Assembly: GCF_002258215.1 (NCBI RefSeq)
Contig: NZ_NEFY01000002.1
Location: 186,001 to 250,000 of the forward strand
Source: Marinobacter vinifirmus
Lineage (GTDB): Bacteria; Pseudomonadota; Gammaproteobacteria; Pseudomonadales; Oleiphilaceae
DNA: 64,000 bases
Reading direction: 5' to 3'
The notes beneath the pieces are model-generated. The model ran no database searches. It was given only the letters and a program-made list of their open reading frames with translations, and was not told the DNA's origin. The position numbers and the translations under genes are program-made. Below are positions 8,565 through 17,750 of this stretch, in pieces. Positions within the stretch are counted from its first letter, which is position 1, and each line of letters starts with the position of its first letter.

Positions 8565-9154
8565 AACCGGCCCGGTACCTAATAAAACGTAGTATTAAAA
8601 ATCTCGTTCTTCTACTCATGCTGCCAGCGTTTGTTCTATATTGGATACTGAGCGGCGGAGGGAGAAGTGACAGTGTCTTCCAGTCATTTTCCCAGTTCCT
8701 CAGCCTGTTTCCAGGGAAAACAGGAGCTTACCTTAGGGCTGCATTTTATCGTCTGGCATGCCCCAACACCTCTGACGAAATATCTATAGGGTTTCTAACA
8801 ATTCTCTCCCACAGAAACACAACAATCCACCAAGGTGTTTACATCGGGCCACAGTGCAATATTGGGATGTGTACGATTGGCAAAGATACCCTTATCGGAA
8901 GCGGGGTTCATATACTTAGTGGAAATGAGCAACACCAATTTTCTGACCCAAAAGTGCCGATACAAGAGCAGGGTGGAAGATTCAAAAAGATTGTTGTGGG
9001 AACCGACTGCTGGATAGGAAACTCATGTGTAGTATTGAGCAGCATATCAAATCATTGCATTGCCGCTGCAGCTGCTGTTGTGGTGAGCGAATTTGAAGAG
9101 GGCAGCATTTTAGCCGGACTGCCCGCGAAAAAAATATCATCCAGGTCCTCATGA
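8561..9154 (+). CDS. Left-handed beta-helix (hexapeptide-repeat) acyltransferase
   Basis: 197 residues from the ATG at 8561, which overlaps the previous stop by 4 bases (ATGA). A longer frame from 8537 is less likely. An N-terminal hydrophobic stretch (residues ~14-27) suggests membrane association. The rest shows hexapeptide repeats (I-x-x-G-V-Y-I-G, I-G-K-D-T-L-I-G-S-G-V, V-G-T-D-C-W-I-G-N-S-C-V-V) and the closing motif A-G-L-P-A-K-K, typical of WbbJ/maltose-O-acetyltransferase-type enzymes. The usual catalytic His after the N-E-Q-H segment is present. Probable role: O-acetylation of a sugar of the exopolysaccharide repeat unit. G+C is clearly lower than in the flanking housekeeping genes. 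Confidence 0.8.
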   Translation: MKPARYLIKRSIKNLVLLLMLPAFVLYWILSGGGRSDSVFQSFSQFLSLFPGKTGAYLRAAFYRLACPNTSDEISIGFLTILSHRNTTIHQGVYIGPQCNIGMCTIGKDTLIGSGVHILSGNEQHQFSDPKVPIQEQGGRFKKIVVGTDCWIGNSCVVLSSISNHCIAAAAAVVVSEFEEGSILAGLPAKKISSRSS

Positions 9155-9275
9155 AATTTCGCTATTTAAAGTTATTTTAAGTAACAAAACGTTAGAAAAT
9201 ATTTCTCAGCCAGCCACTCGACAGGCGCTTGCTCAGCTACACTAAGGAATGCCAAAAGGAAACGGAGAATATTCC

Positions 9276-11138
9276 ATGAAACGGCTCATTTACAGCTATC
9301 TTTTAACTATTTTCTTCCTATTCAATCTGAACTCCATCGCTCTAGCACAGGAGGCTCCCCTAATTGCATTCTCCGATATCATAAGCGGACCAAGTACTGG
9401 ACTGGGTGACGGACTCGGAGAAGGTGCGATTGTGACCCTCTGGGGGTATCGGTTCGGTGATCGCCAAGGAGAGGTGTTTATCACCGACAGTTCAGGATCT
9501 AGAAAGCCTGCGGCACATATTTATTACTGGAAAAAAGCGAACGGAAAGAGCCCAAGTGGACCTTCAGACTTATACACTTCTCACCAGTTATATGAAATTG
9601 CTTTTTCTATTCCAGAATCGCAGGAAGGTAGCGCCAAAATCGAGGTTATCTCCGAAAACATGAAATCACCACCCTATCCCTTCACTATTCGATCAGGAAA
9701 AATCTACCACGTAAAAGTTAGTGGAGACAATGAAAGTGGTGACGGGTCATTCTCAAATCCCTGGGCATTCGTAAATGGATGGCCAAGTAATTCTTCTGCG
9801 GCCGGAAACAAAAACCTAACGGCCGGTGATTTAGTTTACACACACAATGTTAGAGAGCCAGTTTATAAAGACAGTACGAGAGAAGTTGGAATGTACCTGA
9901 GAGCGCTAGAAGGCACTATAGATAGTCAAATAGCGATAATTAGCTATCCAGGCTTGCCATCCGAAGTTGTATCAGCGAAATGGGGCATAAGCCCTTATCT
10001 TTCCACTGGGATAGTAATTTCTAAATACAAAGTACTCGGTGGAATGCTAGATGACCCTTTAGACGACAGCGAAACGTTTGGCGCAGGGAATACATCAGAC
10101 TCAACGATACAAATAAGAACGTCGTCTAATGGACGAATTATCGGCAACTTCATATCAGACATCCCAGGAAAATGCTCCAATGGCTGGGCTGGCTCAATAT
10201 ATAGTACGCGGCTCGATGGCTCAAATGTAAAAGTATATGGAAACTTTATTTACGATATAGGTTGCAATCAGACATCGCACTTTCATCACACAACATACAT
10301 GTCAAAACGAACCTCATCAAACGAACCTGAATCAATCGCATGGGAATTTGGATGGAATAGACTGGAAAATAACAAATCCGTATTTGGCATACACTTTTAT
10401 GATCAGTCGCCCTTCAGCTCTATCAATTGTGATCCGGTAACAGGAACTTTCAATGTTCACAATAACTTTATCAAGAACCAAAGAGGGTCAGCAATAAACA
10501 TATATACTTCAGATTATGACGATATCGGCTACTGCTGGAATGCTGACAGCAAAATATATAACAATATAATTATAAATTCTGGACTCGGCCCAGTTGCGGA
10601 GATCAATAATGGAACGCAGCCCTACGCAATTAGCATTGGAGGCGATATAAAAGGGCATTACATGATATTTAACAACCTTATTTTTGGTGTATCAGACGAG
10701 AGTTCCAGAAAATATGAGACTCCGGCGGCTTTTCGATTAAGAAATGAGTCAAAAGATAACGATGTATATATTGAAAACAACATAGTTAATACAGATCACC
10801 CAATTAAGATGGTCAAAAATGAATCCGTTACAAACCCCATTTACAACAATAACATTTGGTTTACCGGGATGGAGGAGTCAGCTTCTACATCAGTCTATTT
10901 TGAGGGCGTAGATAACTCTCTAGTTTTTGATCCGTTAATAATTATGGAGGATCATCTCTATCTAGATCCTGCTTCACCTGCCCTTTCCACAGCTGGTGGA
11001 TCACATAAACATCAAAGCAATTTTTACGGCGAGCAAGTACAAGATCCGGGGAATATTGGTCCTGTAGGGCCTAAAAATTCTGACGAGAACCTACCTTCCC
11101 CACCTTCAGCACCTGAAGATTTGGGCATTCTATTATGA
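9276..11138 (+). CDS. Secreted right-handed beta-helix protein with N-terminal IPT/TIG-like domain
   Basis: 620 residues from the ATG at 9276, chosen because it is preceded by AAACGGAG and directly begins a signal peptide (M-K-R-L-I-Y-S-Y-L-L, cleavage after A-L-A-Q). Residues ~20-130 resemble an IPT/TIG immunoglobulin-like domain (W-G-Y-R-F-G-D-R-Q-G-E-V-F-I). From ~140 a parallel beta-helix begins with S-G-D-N-E-S-G-D-G-S-F-S-N-P-W, the usual opening of such folds, and many N-N-x-I and Y-N-N-I rungs follow. These proteins are often polysaccharide lyases, hydrolases or surface-binding proteins; no catalytic residues can be assigned with confidence. It overlaps the next GT2 gene by 4 bases. 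The C-terminus lacks a PEP-CTERM tail, so it is not an exosortase substrate. Confidence 0.7.
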   Translation: MKRLIYSYLLTIFFLFNLNSIALAQEAPLIAFSDIISGPSTGLGDGLGEGAIVTLWGYRFGDRQGEVFITDSSGSRKPAAHIYYWKKANGKSPSGPSDLYTSHQLYEIAFSIPESQEGSAKIEVISENMKSPPYPFTIRSGKIYHVKVSGDNESGDGSFSNPWAFVNGWPSNSSAAGNKNLTAGDLVYTHNVREPVYKDSTREVGMYLRALEGTIDSQIAIISYPGLPSEVVSAKWGISPYLSTGIVISKYKVLGGMLDDPLDDSETFGAGNTSDSTIQIRTSSNGRIIGNFISDIPGKCSNGWAGSIYSTRLDGSNVKVYGNFIYDIGCNQTSHFHHTTYMSKRTSSNEPESIAWEFGWNRLENNKSVFGIHFYDQSPFSSINCDPVTGTFNVHNNFIKNQRGSAINIYTSDYDDIGYCWNADSKIYNNIIINSGLGPVAEINNGTQPYAISIGGDIKGHYMIFNNLIFGVSDESSRKYETPAAFRLRNESKDNDVYIENNIVNTDHPIKMVKNESVTNPIYNNNIWFTGMEESASTSVYFEGVDNSLVFDPLIIMEDHLYLDPASPALSTAGGSHKHQSNFYGEQVQDPGNIGPVGPKNSDENLPSPPSAPEDLGILL

Positions 11139-12106
11139 TACCAGAAGAAAACAACTTAACTAAAAATATTGTTAAAGAAAAACCAAAGGTTAGCTTTGTA
11201 ATTCCCGCTCTCAATGAAGAGCGAGAAATATCTGACACGATCTCTACAATAAGTAAATTAAACTTTATCGATTGTGATATAATTGTTGTTGACAATGGAT
11301 CAACAGATAAAACCAGATCATTATCAATGCGGTCTGGCGCAAAAGTAATTTTGGCTCCAGATGTGTCTATTGCCGAGCTGAGAAACATAGGCGCAAGAAA
11401 TTCTCTATACTCTGTAATCGTATTTCTTGATGCAGACGTTTGCATAAGCGAATCGTGGGAGGCCGCCTTCCTTAATACTTATAAAAAACTCACCGAAAAC
11501 CCATGTATTATAACCGGAAACAGATGTCTTCCCGAGAACGACACAAAACCATTAAACAAATATTGGTTTTCCAGGCTTTCACAAAACATACACAAGTCAT
11601 TCTATATAAACTCAGGGCACATGATAACCACAAAGTTAGCCTTGGAAGCTCTCGGAGGCTTCAATTCCTCACTTTCTACCTCTGAAGACTACGACCTTTG
11701 CGCAAGGGCTAAGTCATCTGGAATCGAGGTATTCAATGACGAGAGACTTATTGCAATACATAAAGGATACCCAAAGAATATTTTAGAATTTATAATTAGA
11801 GAACTTTGGCACGGCTCTGAAGACTTCAAAAGCTTAACAAAAATAAATAACTCAAGAGTAGCAAAAGTTGCTATCTTAAACGGCCTTACTCTAATGACTT
11901 CTTTAATTCTGTCCACTCTAAACAGAACATTATATTATTTAGAATTTTACATGATCTTCGCCATGGCACTATCACTAGCAATATCGACAGTCAAATTCGG
12001 AGCAACTCCAATAAGAAAAAATATAGCAAGTTCATTTTTTGCATACATATACATCTCAAGTAGAACTCTCTCACCCTTATTAAAGATAGGAAGACACCGA
12101 AATTAA
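11135..12106 (+). CDS. GT2 family glycosyltransferase
   Basis: 323 residues. GT-A fold: V-S-F-V-I-P-A-L-N-E-E-R-E-I (residues ~14-27), nucleotide-sugar Asp in V-V-D-N-G-S-T-D-K, metal-binding F-L-D-A-D-V (the D-x-D motif) and the later S-E-D-Y-D-L-C-A-R acceptor-side motif. One or two hydrophobic segments near the C-terminus suggest membrane attachment. It starts inside the end of the beta-helix gene (ATGA) and so is co-translated with it. It probably adds one sugar of the repeat unit. Strongly A+T-rich codon usage marks it as part of the acquired segment. Confidence 0.88.
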   Translation: MIPEENNLTKNIVKEKPKVSFVIPALNEEREISDTISTISKLNFIDCDIIVVDNGSTDKTRSLSMRSGAKVILAPDVSIAELRNIGARNSLYSVIVFLDADVCISESWEAAFLNTYKKLTENPCIITGNRCLPENDTKPLNKYWFSRLSQNIHKSFYINSGHMITTKLALEALGGFNSSLSTSEDYDLCARAKSSGIEVFNDERLIAIHKGYPKNILEFIIRELWHGSEDFKSLTKINNSRVAKVAILNGLTLMTSLILSTLNRTLYYLEFYMIFAMALSLAISTVKFGATPIRKNIASSFFAYIYISSRTLSPLLKIGRHRN

Positions 12107-12149
12107 CATTTAGAAAAACTTAGAATCAACCTAGAATCAAGAGAAATCA

Positions 12150-13046
12150 ATGTCGACCGAACCCCCCCTTATATCAGTAATAATACCAACGTTCAATTGC
12201 TACAGCACTCTACGCTCAGCTATAGAAAGTGCACTATCTCAAACTTACAAAAACATTGAAGTAATAGTCATAGATGATGGATCTTCCGATGAAACGCCAT
12301 CGATAATTTCCTCTTATATAAATTCAATTATTTACATAAAACAAGAGAACAGAGGTGTAGCTGAAGCTAGAAATGTTGGCGTTAGATCTTCTAATGGAGA
12401 GTGGATAGCATTTCTAGACGCAGACGATATATGGGATGAAAATAAGTTGGAGCGTCAATTTTCTAAAATGAATGATGAGGGAAATTCTTGGTCATATACC
12501 GACACCCGCTTCGTCGGTGGAGTAAATTCAGGAAGGCTTGATAGCGAGTTCACCAAAAAACATACTGGAAGTGTTTTCAATGAATTACTTACTAACAACT
12601 TTATCAGCACGTCAACTGTCCTTTTAAAAAAATCTAAATTCCACAACGCAGGTGGTTTTGATACCACACTACCTGCCATTGAAGACTGGGAATTATGGGT
12701 TAGAATTTCATCAAAAAACGCAGTTTCCTATGTCGATCAACCATTAACAACATATAGGGTTCATAAAAAATCGACCTCAAGAAATACAAGGAAAGTACTA
12801 CCGTATCACTTAAAGGCAATAAGCGTTATTTTTTCTAAAAACCAACTAAACAAAAAACAAAGAAAATTTATAAAAAAAGCAAAATCAAACTCTTACACTA
12901 TATGCTCTTATATCTCTGAAGAGGAAAATGATCACGCCTTCTCTCTTTATTGTGCGATCAAATCATTTATTAACTGCCCACGCTCTTTAAAATGCATACT
13001 GAGAATTATAAGAACATCTTCAAATCTCATAACAAAATCCAAATAA
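12150..13046 (+). CDS. GT2 family glycosyltransferase
   Basis: 298 residues. The N-terminal GT-A domain is complete: I-S-V-I-I-P-T-F-N-C-Y, V-I-D-D-G-S-S-D-E-T, E-A-R-N-V-G, and F-L-D-A-D-D-I-W (D-x-D). Then follow G-G-F-D-T-T-L-P-A-I-E-D-W-E-L-W with the ED catalytic-base motif. The C-terminal ~80 residues are Lys-rich. It is the last gene of the left block, ending 24 bases from the oppositely oriented lipoprotein gene, with no visible terminator between them. This is among the most A+T-rich genes in the window, typical of sugar-transferase genes exchanged between polysaccharide loci. Confidence 0.88.
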   Translation: MSTEPPLISVIIPTFNCYSTLRSAIESALSQTYKNIEVIVIDDGSSDETPSIISSYINSIIYIKQENRGVAEARNVGVRSSNGEWIAFLDADDIWDENKLERQFSKMNDEGNSWSYTDTRFVGGVNSGRLDSEFTKKHTGSVFNELLTNNFISTSTVLLKKSKFHNAGGFDTTLPAIEDWELWVRISSKNAVSYVDQPLTTYRVHKKSTSRNTRKVLPYHLKAISVIFSKNQLNKKQRKFIKKAKSNSYTICSYISEEENDHAFSLYCAIKSFINCPRSLKCILRIIRTSSNLITKSK

Positions 13047-13070
13047 ACTTAAAACAGTTGATGAAAAAAG

Positions 13071-15062
13071 TTATTTAACCTCTCGCATAACAACATTAGA
13101 TTTCGGGCTCCAAAGACCTCTAGTGTCCCTTGCCCTCACAGCAAAATACCAAAGGCCTAATTCAAGCCCATTGAATGTAAATGCTGTAGGGGAAGAGCTC
13201 ACCTCTATCCGCTCGAGTAATTCATCCTCACTACGACCATACATAATTTCATACGCTTCAATCTCGGAAAGTGAAATTGAAGATCCGTCAAGTCGTGTTC
13301 CAGGAGCAGTCCAGCTCAGCGTAACCGAAGATGATGATTCAGGTAAGGGCGGCTGATCGGCCGTCGGCTCGTCAGGCACTGGGCTACTTCCAACAGCCCA
13401 TTCTTCATCTGGCGCCAGTGTTCTAGGATCAAGCTTGTCGTTATAGGCCTGTAAGACAGATACACCACTGCTATTTAGAATCTTGGATGCGTTCGCTTCA
13501 TAGGGGTTGAGACCAAACCTTAAAGCCCATGCATCTGGAACTCCGTCGACGCTGGTATCGGTGAATACCGCTGAATCCATTGGTGTTGCTGATAGGATTG
13601 TGTTCTCAGAGAGACGGGTTTTCGTCTCATCATCATGAATTTCAATGTACAGTCGCGCAGCTCCGTAGCTCTCGTAGTATTCTATGACAAGAGGCAAAAG
13701 CTCCCCTGCACTAACTGCTTTAGACGTAAAGTAATAGTTCGATGTGCTTCCACCGCCCCAGCGGTCCATAATCCGCTCTCCACCCAGATAGATTCTGACA
13801 CCGTCATCCCGACGCGCCCGGAACGTATAGCTTTGCGCCCCCTCATTGTGAGGCGGCTGGAAATAACCTACCCAGCGAACGCTAAAGACATCGTTAGGGA
13901 TTCCCTCGCCTGGCGACCCACTACCCCAGTCGAACTCAACCTTGTCATCTAGGCGAGCGAAGAAGAACTGATCAAGGTCTCGTCCCGAAAAATACTGACC
14001 GACCATACCCGGAACCAGTTCCGCCTCCTGCACAGGCACATCCTGGGCATCGGTAAAATCGGTTCCAGCGTTATATTCATCCAGATTGGAAACGCCATCT
14101 CCATCCAGGTCGCCACGGGCATCTCCGGGGTTAAGCGGGTCCAAACCGTAGGCAAACTCCACACCATCAGGTATGCCATCGCCGTCTGTGTCCGGACTTC
14201 CAGGGTTCGCACCAAAGCGGAACTCATCTGTTGCTGTCAGGAAATCATTGTCCCGGTCAGATGTGGCGTCTGCAGCATCAGAGGCGCTCAGGCCATGAAA
14301 CTCTTCCCAATTGTCATAGAGGCCGTCCTGATCATCATCAAGTGGCGGATAGGAGGGATTGAAAGCCAGCCCCTGCCCACCATCGAAGTAACCTATCCGG
14401 TAGCCCAGCGAAAACCCTTCTTTCGATAGCTCATCACCGGGATAGATGGCACTGCTTTCTCCGTAGGAATACAGGTAATCACCTGCAACTATCGATTGCG
14501 TGATCCCCGGGCCTTCCCAGGCAACCGAGAAGTGATCCCCGCCATAGCCCTCACGGTGAATCACTTCAAAGTAGTAGCGCTTACCAGCTTCCAGGTTGAA
14601 TATTGGAGAGGCTTGGGAGCTGTATTTGTCGAACTGATTGCGAGAACTGTAGCGCGGCACGCTGGCAACGACCTGGGCATCGGCTGAACTGGCGGTGGTA
14701 CTGAAAACAAACTGCGCTTCGTCATCCGCACTGATAAAGAAACGGTAAGTGCCGCTACTTGGCGGAACAATAAACCCACGAACAAATCCCCCATACTGAT
14801 CCGCACGGCTATCGAGCATTTCCAGGCGGGCCAGCTCTGAAACCTCGTCCGGGTTATCAGGGAACCGACCCAAGGCCGTAAGCTCATCTATCGACGAAGC
14901 CGTAACGTTATCAAAATAACGTAACTCCACCTTTCCCTGCTCGCTTGTCGGCGGTAGGGAGGCAGTGGGTGGCAGTGAATCGATGTCACGTACTGACCAG
15001 GACTGACACCCTCCCAACAGGCCAAAGGCCAGAAAGGCCGACAGCTTCATTCCATTTGCCAT
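13071..15062 (-). CDS. Lipoprotein with two PA14-like domains, thrombospondin-3 type repeats and a fibronectin III domain
   Basis: 663 residues from the ATG at 15062; GGAG six bases upstream favours it over the ATG at 15074. Signal peptide with lipobox L-L-G-G-C. Residues ~45-200 are a PA14-like beta domain (G-T-Y-R-F-F-I-S-A-D-D-E-A). Residues ~225-340 carry calcium-binding repeats of the type D-x-D-x-D-G-x-x-D (D-T-D-G-D-G-I-P-D-G, D-L-D-G-D-G-V-S-N). A second PA14-like domain spans ~350-500 (Y-T-F-R-A-R-R-D-D-G-V-R-I-Y), followed by another D-x-x-x-D-G segment and a C-terminal fibronectin III domain. PA14 domains bind carbohydrate, so it may tether or sense the polymer at the outer membrane. 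It sits downstream of the flippase on the same strand. Confidence 0.85.
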   Translation of the reverse strand: MANGMKLSAFLAFGLLGGCQSWSVRDIDSLPPTASLPPTSEQGKVELRYFDNVTASSIDELTALGRFPDNPDEVSELARLEMLDSRADQYGGFVRGFIVPPSSGTYRFFISADDEAQFVFSTTASSADAQVVASVPRYSSRNQFDKYSSQASPIFNLEAGKRYYFEVIHREGYGGDHFSVAWEGPGITQSIVAGDYLYSYGESSAIYPGDELSKEGFSLGYRIGYFDGGQGLAFNPSYPPLDDDQDGLYDNWEEFHGLSASDAADATSDRDNDFLTATDEFRFGANPGSPDTDGDGIPDGVEFAYGLDPLNPGDARGDLDGDGVSNLDEYNAGTDFTDAQDVPVQEAELVPGMVGQYFSGRDLDQFFFARLDDKVEFDWGSGSPGEGIPNDVFSVRWVGYFQPPHNEGAQSYTFRARRDDGVRIYLGGERIMDRWGGGSTSNYYFTSKAVSAGELLPLVIEYYESYGAARLYIEIHDDETKTRLSENTILSATPMDSAVFTDTSVDGVPDAWALRFGLNPYEANASKILNSSGVSVLQAYNDKLDPRTLAPDEEWAVGSSPVPDEPTADQPPLPESSSSVTLSWTAPGTRLDGSSISLSEIEAYEIMYGRSEDELLERIEVSSSPTAFTFNGLELGLWYFAVRARDTRGLWSPKSNVVMREVK

Positions 15063-15164
15063 AGCAGACTCCATAGGTTTCAGTGCGTAACATTACGTGA
15101 AGTATTGTATCTACACTCAAAAGCTGCCACTCAGGCCATGTACCGATTGGTGATAACACGCTGA

Positions 15165-16604
15165 TCACACGTGCAAGATTCGTATAACACGAACCAGCTC
15201 TGCTCGCAGGGGATGTTTCAAAACAAAAATCAGTCCGAGCCAGACAGGCGGCAATACGCTCGCAACGACCAACAGACCTGCTACCATGCCGAAACCTTGT
15301 GCAAGCATGGCCTCATAACAGCCCCAGGCAGCCAGCCCGCACAAAACCATGATGAGGGCATTCTGCCTCCAGGCCCGCACCATAAGCGCCGGGTTCAGGC
15401 CCAGATACCGCCAAAGCACCCAACTGGTCACTACAAGGTCGATAGCTCCCGCTCCGGCGAAACCCGCCGCTACGGCCTTAAGGCCAAGCGGGAATAAAAG
15501 CAGGATCGCCAGAAAATGTGCGAAGAACACAACCGCCTCTTTGATCACCATGACCTTTTCAAAGCCCCGGGCCATCAGCAAATCACTGGAGAACCAATGC
15601 ACCATGCGGAAGATTGCCCACCAGGCAATCAGGGACGCATAAGGTGCAGCCTCAAGCCACTGATCACCGAAAAACAGATAAATCGCTGGCAGGCTGACCA
15701 CACTTGCCACTGCCAGAACCGGCCAGATCAACCCGCCGAGCATCACGCTGGCCTGCAGATAGGCCTGATTTATATCGCCCCCGCTACGCTTTACGTCTGA
15801 CAGATAAGGCAGCACCACAGGCTTGACGCCCATGATCAGGGTCTGAGAGACAAATTCGATGAATCCGAGCCCCCGGGAGAATAGGCCGACCTGAAGCGGT
15901 GTGCCCAGCTTACCAATGATCATATCCGGCACAGTCACCACACCTTTCCGTAAAAAACCCGCTAACGAGGTGTAGATCCCGAAGCGGGCAATAGTCCCCA
16001 CACGCTGGAAAGAGGGCCCCCAGGGCATACCCGCCGGCCTGTAATAAATCAAAACCAGCAGTTCGACCAAAACAGCAAGTGTGTACCCCCAAGCCAGGGC
16101 GTAATAGCTGAACCCGGCCAGAATCAGGCTGATGGTAATCAGCACATTAGCCAGTGTGGTGTAGAGCTTGACTACAAACAGCTCCTTAAACCGGAAGGAC
16201 CTCATCAACACGGACGTTGGTATGCTGATGAATGGAGCAACAAAGAAGCTCACCGAGAGTATCCGGAAAATAATCGATAAGGGCTCCAGCTCATAGAACC
16301 CTGCCACCCACGGCGCCGCCAGCCAGATCACCAGACCCAGTCCCCAGGAAATCAGTACCGTGAGCCCAGTGGCTGAACGGATTTTTTCTTCTGTCAACTC
16401 CTGCTCCCGAACCAGGTACGCGCCTGCTCCGAGCAAACGAAATTCGCTCATCACCATTACGATGGCACTGGCGATCGCGAAAGTTCCGATTTCCTCTGGA
16501 GTAAGCAAGCGGGCGATAATCATGGTTGAGAAAAGGCCCATGAACCGCATGCTGTAGCGAGTTACAGATGAGAACAGAACGGCCCGCCGGATACTGCTGG
16601 ACAT
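15165..16604 (-). CDS. Oligosaccharide flippase (Wzx/MATE-type)
   Basis: 479 residues with about 12-14 hydrophobic spans and little soluble sequence. The N-terminus (S-S-S-I-R-R-A-V-L-F-S-S-V-T-R-Y) and R-L-L-T-P-E-E-I-G-T-F-A-I-A are typical of polysaccharide-biosynthesis flippases of the MOP superfamily. It should move undecaprenyl-linked repeat units across the inner membrane, consistent with the O-antigen-ligase-like gene and the GumC/Wza pair in the same operon. It is 12 bases downstream of the GT4 gene. A gap of ~100 bases to the lipoprotein gene holds no clear terminator. Confidence 0.9.
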   Translation of the reverse strand: MSSSIRRAVLFSSVTRYSMRFMGLFSTMIIARLLTPEEIGTFAIASAIVMVMSEFRLLGAGAYLVREQELTEEKIRSATGLTVLISWGLGLVIWLAAPWVAGFYELEPLSIIFRILSVSFFVAPFISIPTSVLMRSFRFKELFVVKLYTTLANVLITISLILAGFSYYALAWGYTLAVLVELLVLIYYRPAGMPWGPSFQRVGTIARFGIYTSLAGFLRKGVVTVPDMIIGKLGTPLQVGLFSRGLGFIEFVSQTLIMGVKPVVLPYLSDVKRSGGDINQAYLQASVMLGGLIWPVLAVASVVSLPAIYLFFGDQWLEAAPYASLIAWWAIFRMVHWFSSDLLMARGFEKVMVIKEAVVFFAHFLAILLLFPLGLKAVAAGFAGAGAIDLVVTSWVLWRYLGLNPALMVRAWRQNALIMVLCGLAAWGCYEAMLAQGFGMVAGLLVVASVLPPVWLGLIFVLKHPLRAELVRVIRILHV

Positions 16605-16616
16605 AAACCTATTCCT

Positions 16617-17750
16617 TCAGGATAACAGCTGGTAATAGATGCGCAGATAGCTCTTAACCATAGCCTCAGCCGAAAACCGGCTTTGAAATCGGTCTCTGGC
16701 AGCTTCTGAAATTTTCTCTCGCAATGTGGTTTGCTGCTGGAGCCTTACCATCTCTTTCGCAAACGCCGCCGTGTCGCTATCCGGTGCAATTAATCCGGAT
16801 AGCTCATGCTCCACAACTTCGACATTTCCACCGACGGCAGTCACAACAGCAGGCAGCCCCAAGCTCATGGCCTCCAGAAGTGTCATCGAAGTGCCTTCCG
16901 TATGAGAGGACAGTAAAAATGCATCCATCAGCGCGAGGTGTTGGGCCGGCTCATTAATGAAGCCGGTGAAGCAAACCTTTTCTGAAAGACCAAGACTCGC
17001 GGCCAGAGCCTCAAGTGCCTGCCTTTCCGGGCCATCGCCAACCATAAGCAGATAGCTTTCCGGGTAATCTTTCAGGCAGCGGGCGAAGCTTTGCAGCATC
17101 ATTGTCTGGTTCTTGACTGGGTCAAGCCGGGAAACGGTCCCATAAACAAAGCTGTCTTCCGGAATCCCCAACTCACTTCTGAGCTCACTAATACGAGCAG
17201 GATTAGCCTTCAACGGCTGAATGCCGTTGTATATCACCTGGATTTTGCTTTTGGGCATGAACTCATATTTTGCCAGGGCGTCCCGGGTCGCACCGGAGAT
17301 GGCCACAATGGCCGGCGTCAGAAGTGCCAGAAGAGGGTTGATCAGAGCGGCCTTACACCGGTAACGGTCCGGGTAGAAACGCCCGTGTTCCGTGAACACC
17401 ACTTTTGCGCCGGTTCGCAGTGCAGCCAGCCGACCGTAAAGGAACGGAGTGTATTGATGGCAATGAACAATGCTCACATCCTGTGCCCGGATAAGGTTGC
17501 GCAGGCCCCGTATTAGTTTCCAGTCGAATCCGGGGGCGCGGGAGATCCGGTGCACGGGAATACCGTCCTCCCGCATCTGCTCCCCGATTGCGCCAACCTG
17601 CCCATCGATACAGACTATTTCGTGTTCGACCTCCTGCCCCCGGCTACCCAGAACCAGTTGCCTTATAACCTGCTCAGTGCCCCCTATTCCCATGTTAAAC
17701 GTAACGTGAAGGACTTTCGGTTGTGGGGAGGTGTTTTTGGGGGAGCCCAT
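16617..17750 (-). CDS. GT4 family glycosyltransferase
   Basis: 377 residues from the ATG at 17750, which overlaps the asparagine-synthetase-like gene's stop as TGATG; the longer frame from 17795 lies inside that gene. GT-B fold: N-terminal G-I-G-G-T-E-Q-V-I (glycine loop), central V-I-Y-N-G-I, and a C-terminal donor domain with V-G-D-G-P-E-R, S-S-H-T-E-G-T-S-M-T-L-L-E-A-M (E-x7-E motif) and G-L-P-A-V-V-T. Probably a retaining transferase using a nucleotide sugar to extend the repeat unit; acceptor unknown. Confidence 0.9.
   Translation of the reverse strand: MGSPKNTSPQPKVLHVTFNMGIGGTEQVIRQLVLGSRGQEVEHEIVCIDGQVGAIGEQMREDGIPVHRISRAPGFDWKLIRGLRNLIRAQDVSIVHCHQYTPFLYGRLAALRTGAKVVFTEHGRFYPDRYRCKAALINPLLALLTPAIVAISGATRDALAKYEFMPKSKIQVIYNGIQPLKANPARISELRSELGIPEDSFVYGTVSRLDPVKNQTMMLQSFARCLKDYPESYLLMVGDGPERQALEALAASLGLSEKVCFTGFINEPAQHLALMDAFLLSSHTEGTSMTLLEAMSLGLPAVVTAVGGNVEVVEHELSGLIAPDSDTAAFAKEMVRLQQQTTLREKISEAARDRFQSRFSAEAMVKSYLRIYYQLLS

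Larger units (their letters stand above)
8560..13060. other. A+T-rich valley within the exopolysaccharide locus
   Basis: By eye, G+C falls from ~55-60% to roughly 45% in the acyltransferase, ~40% in the beta-helix gene and about one third in the two GT2 genes (11.1-13.05 kb). It recovers through the opposing lipoprotein gene at 13.07-15.06 kb. No IS element, integrase or tRNA edge was found. The 121-base gap 9155-9275 is A+T-rich without a clear promoter. Confidence 0.8.
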
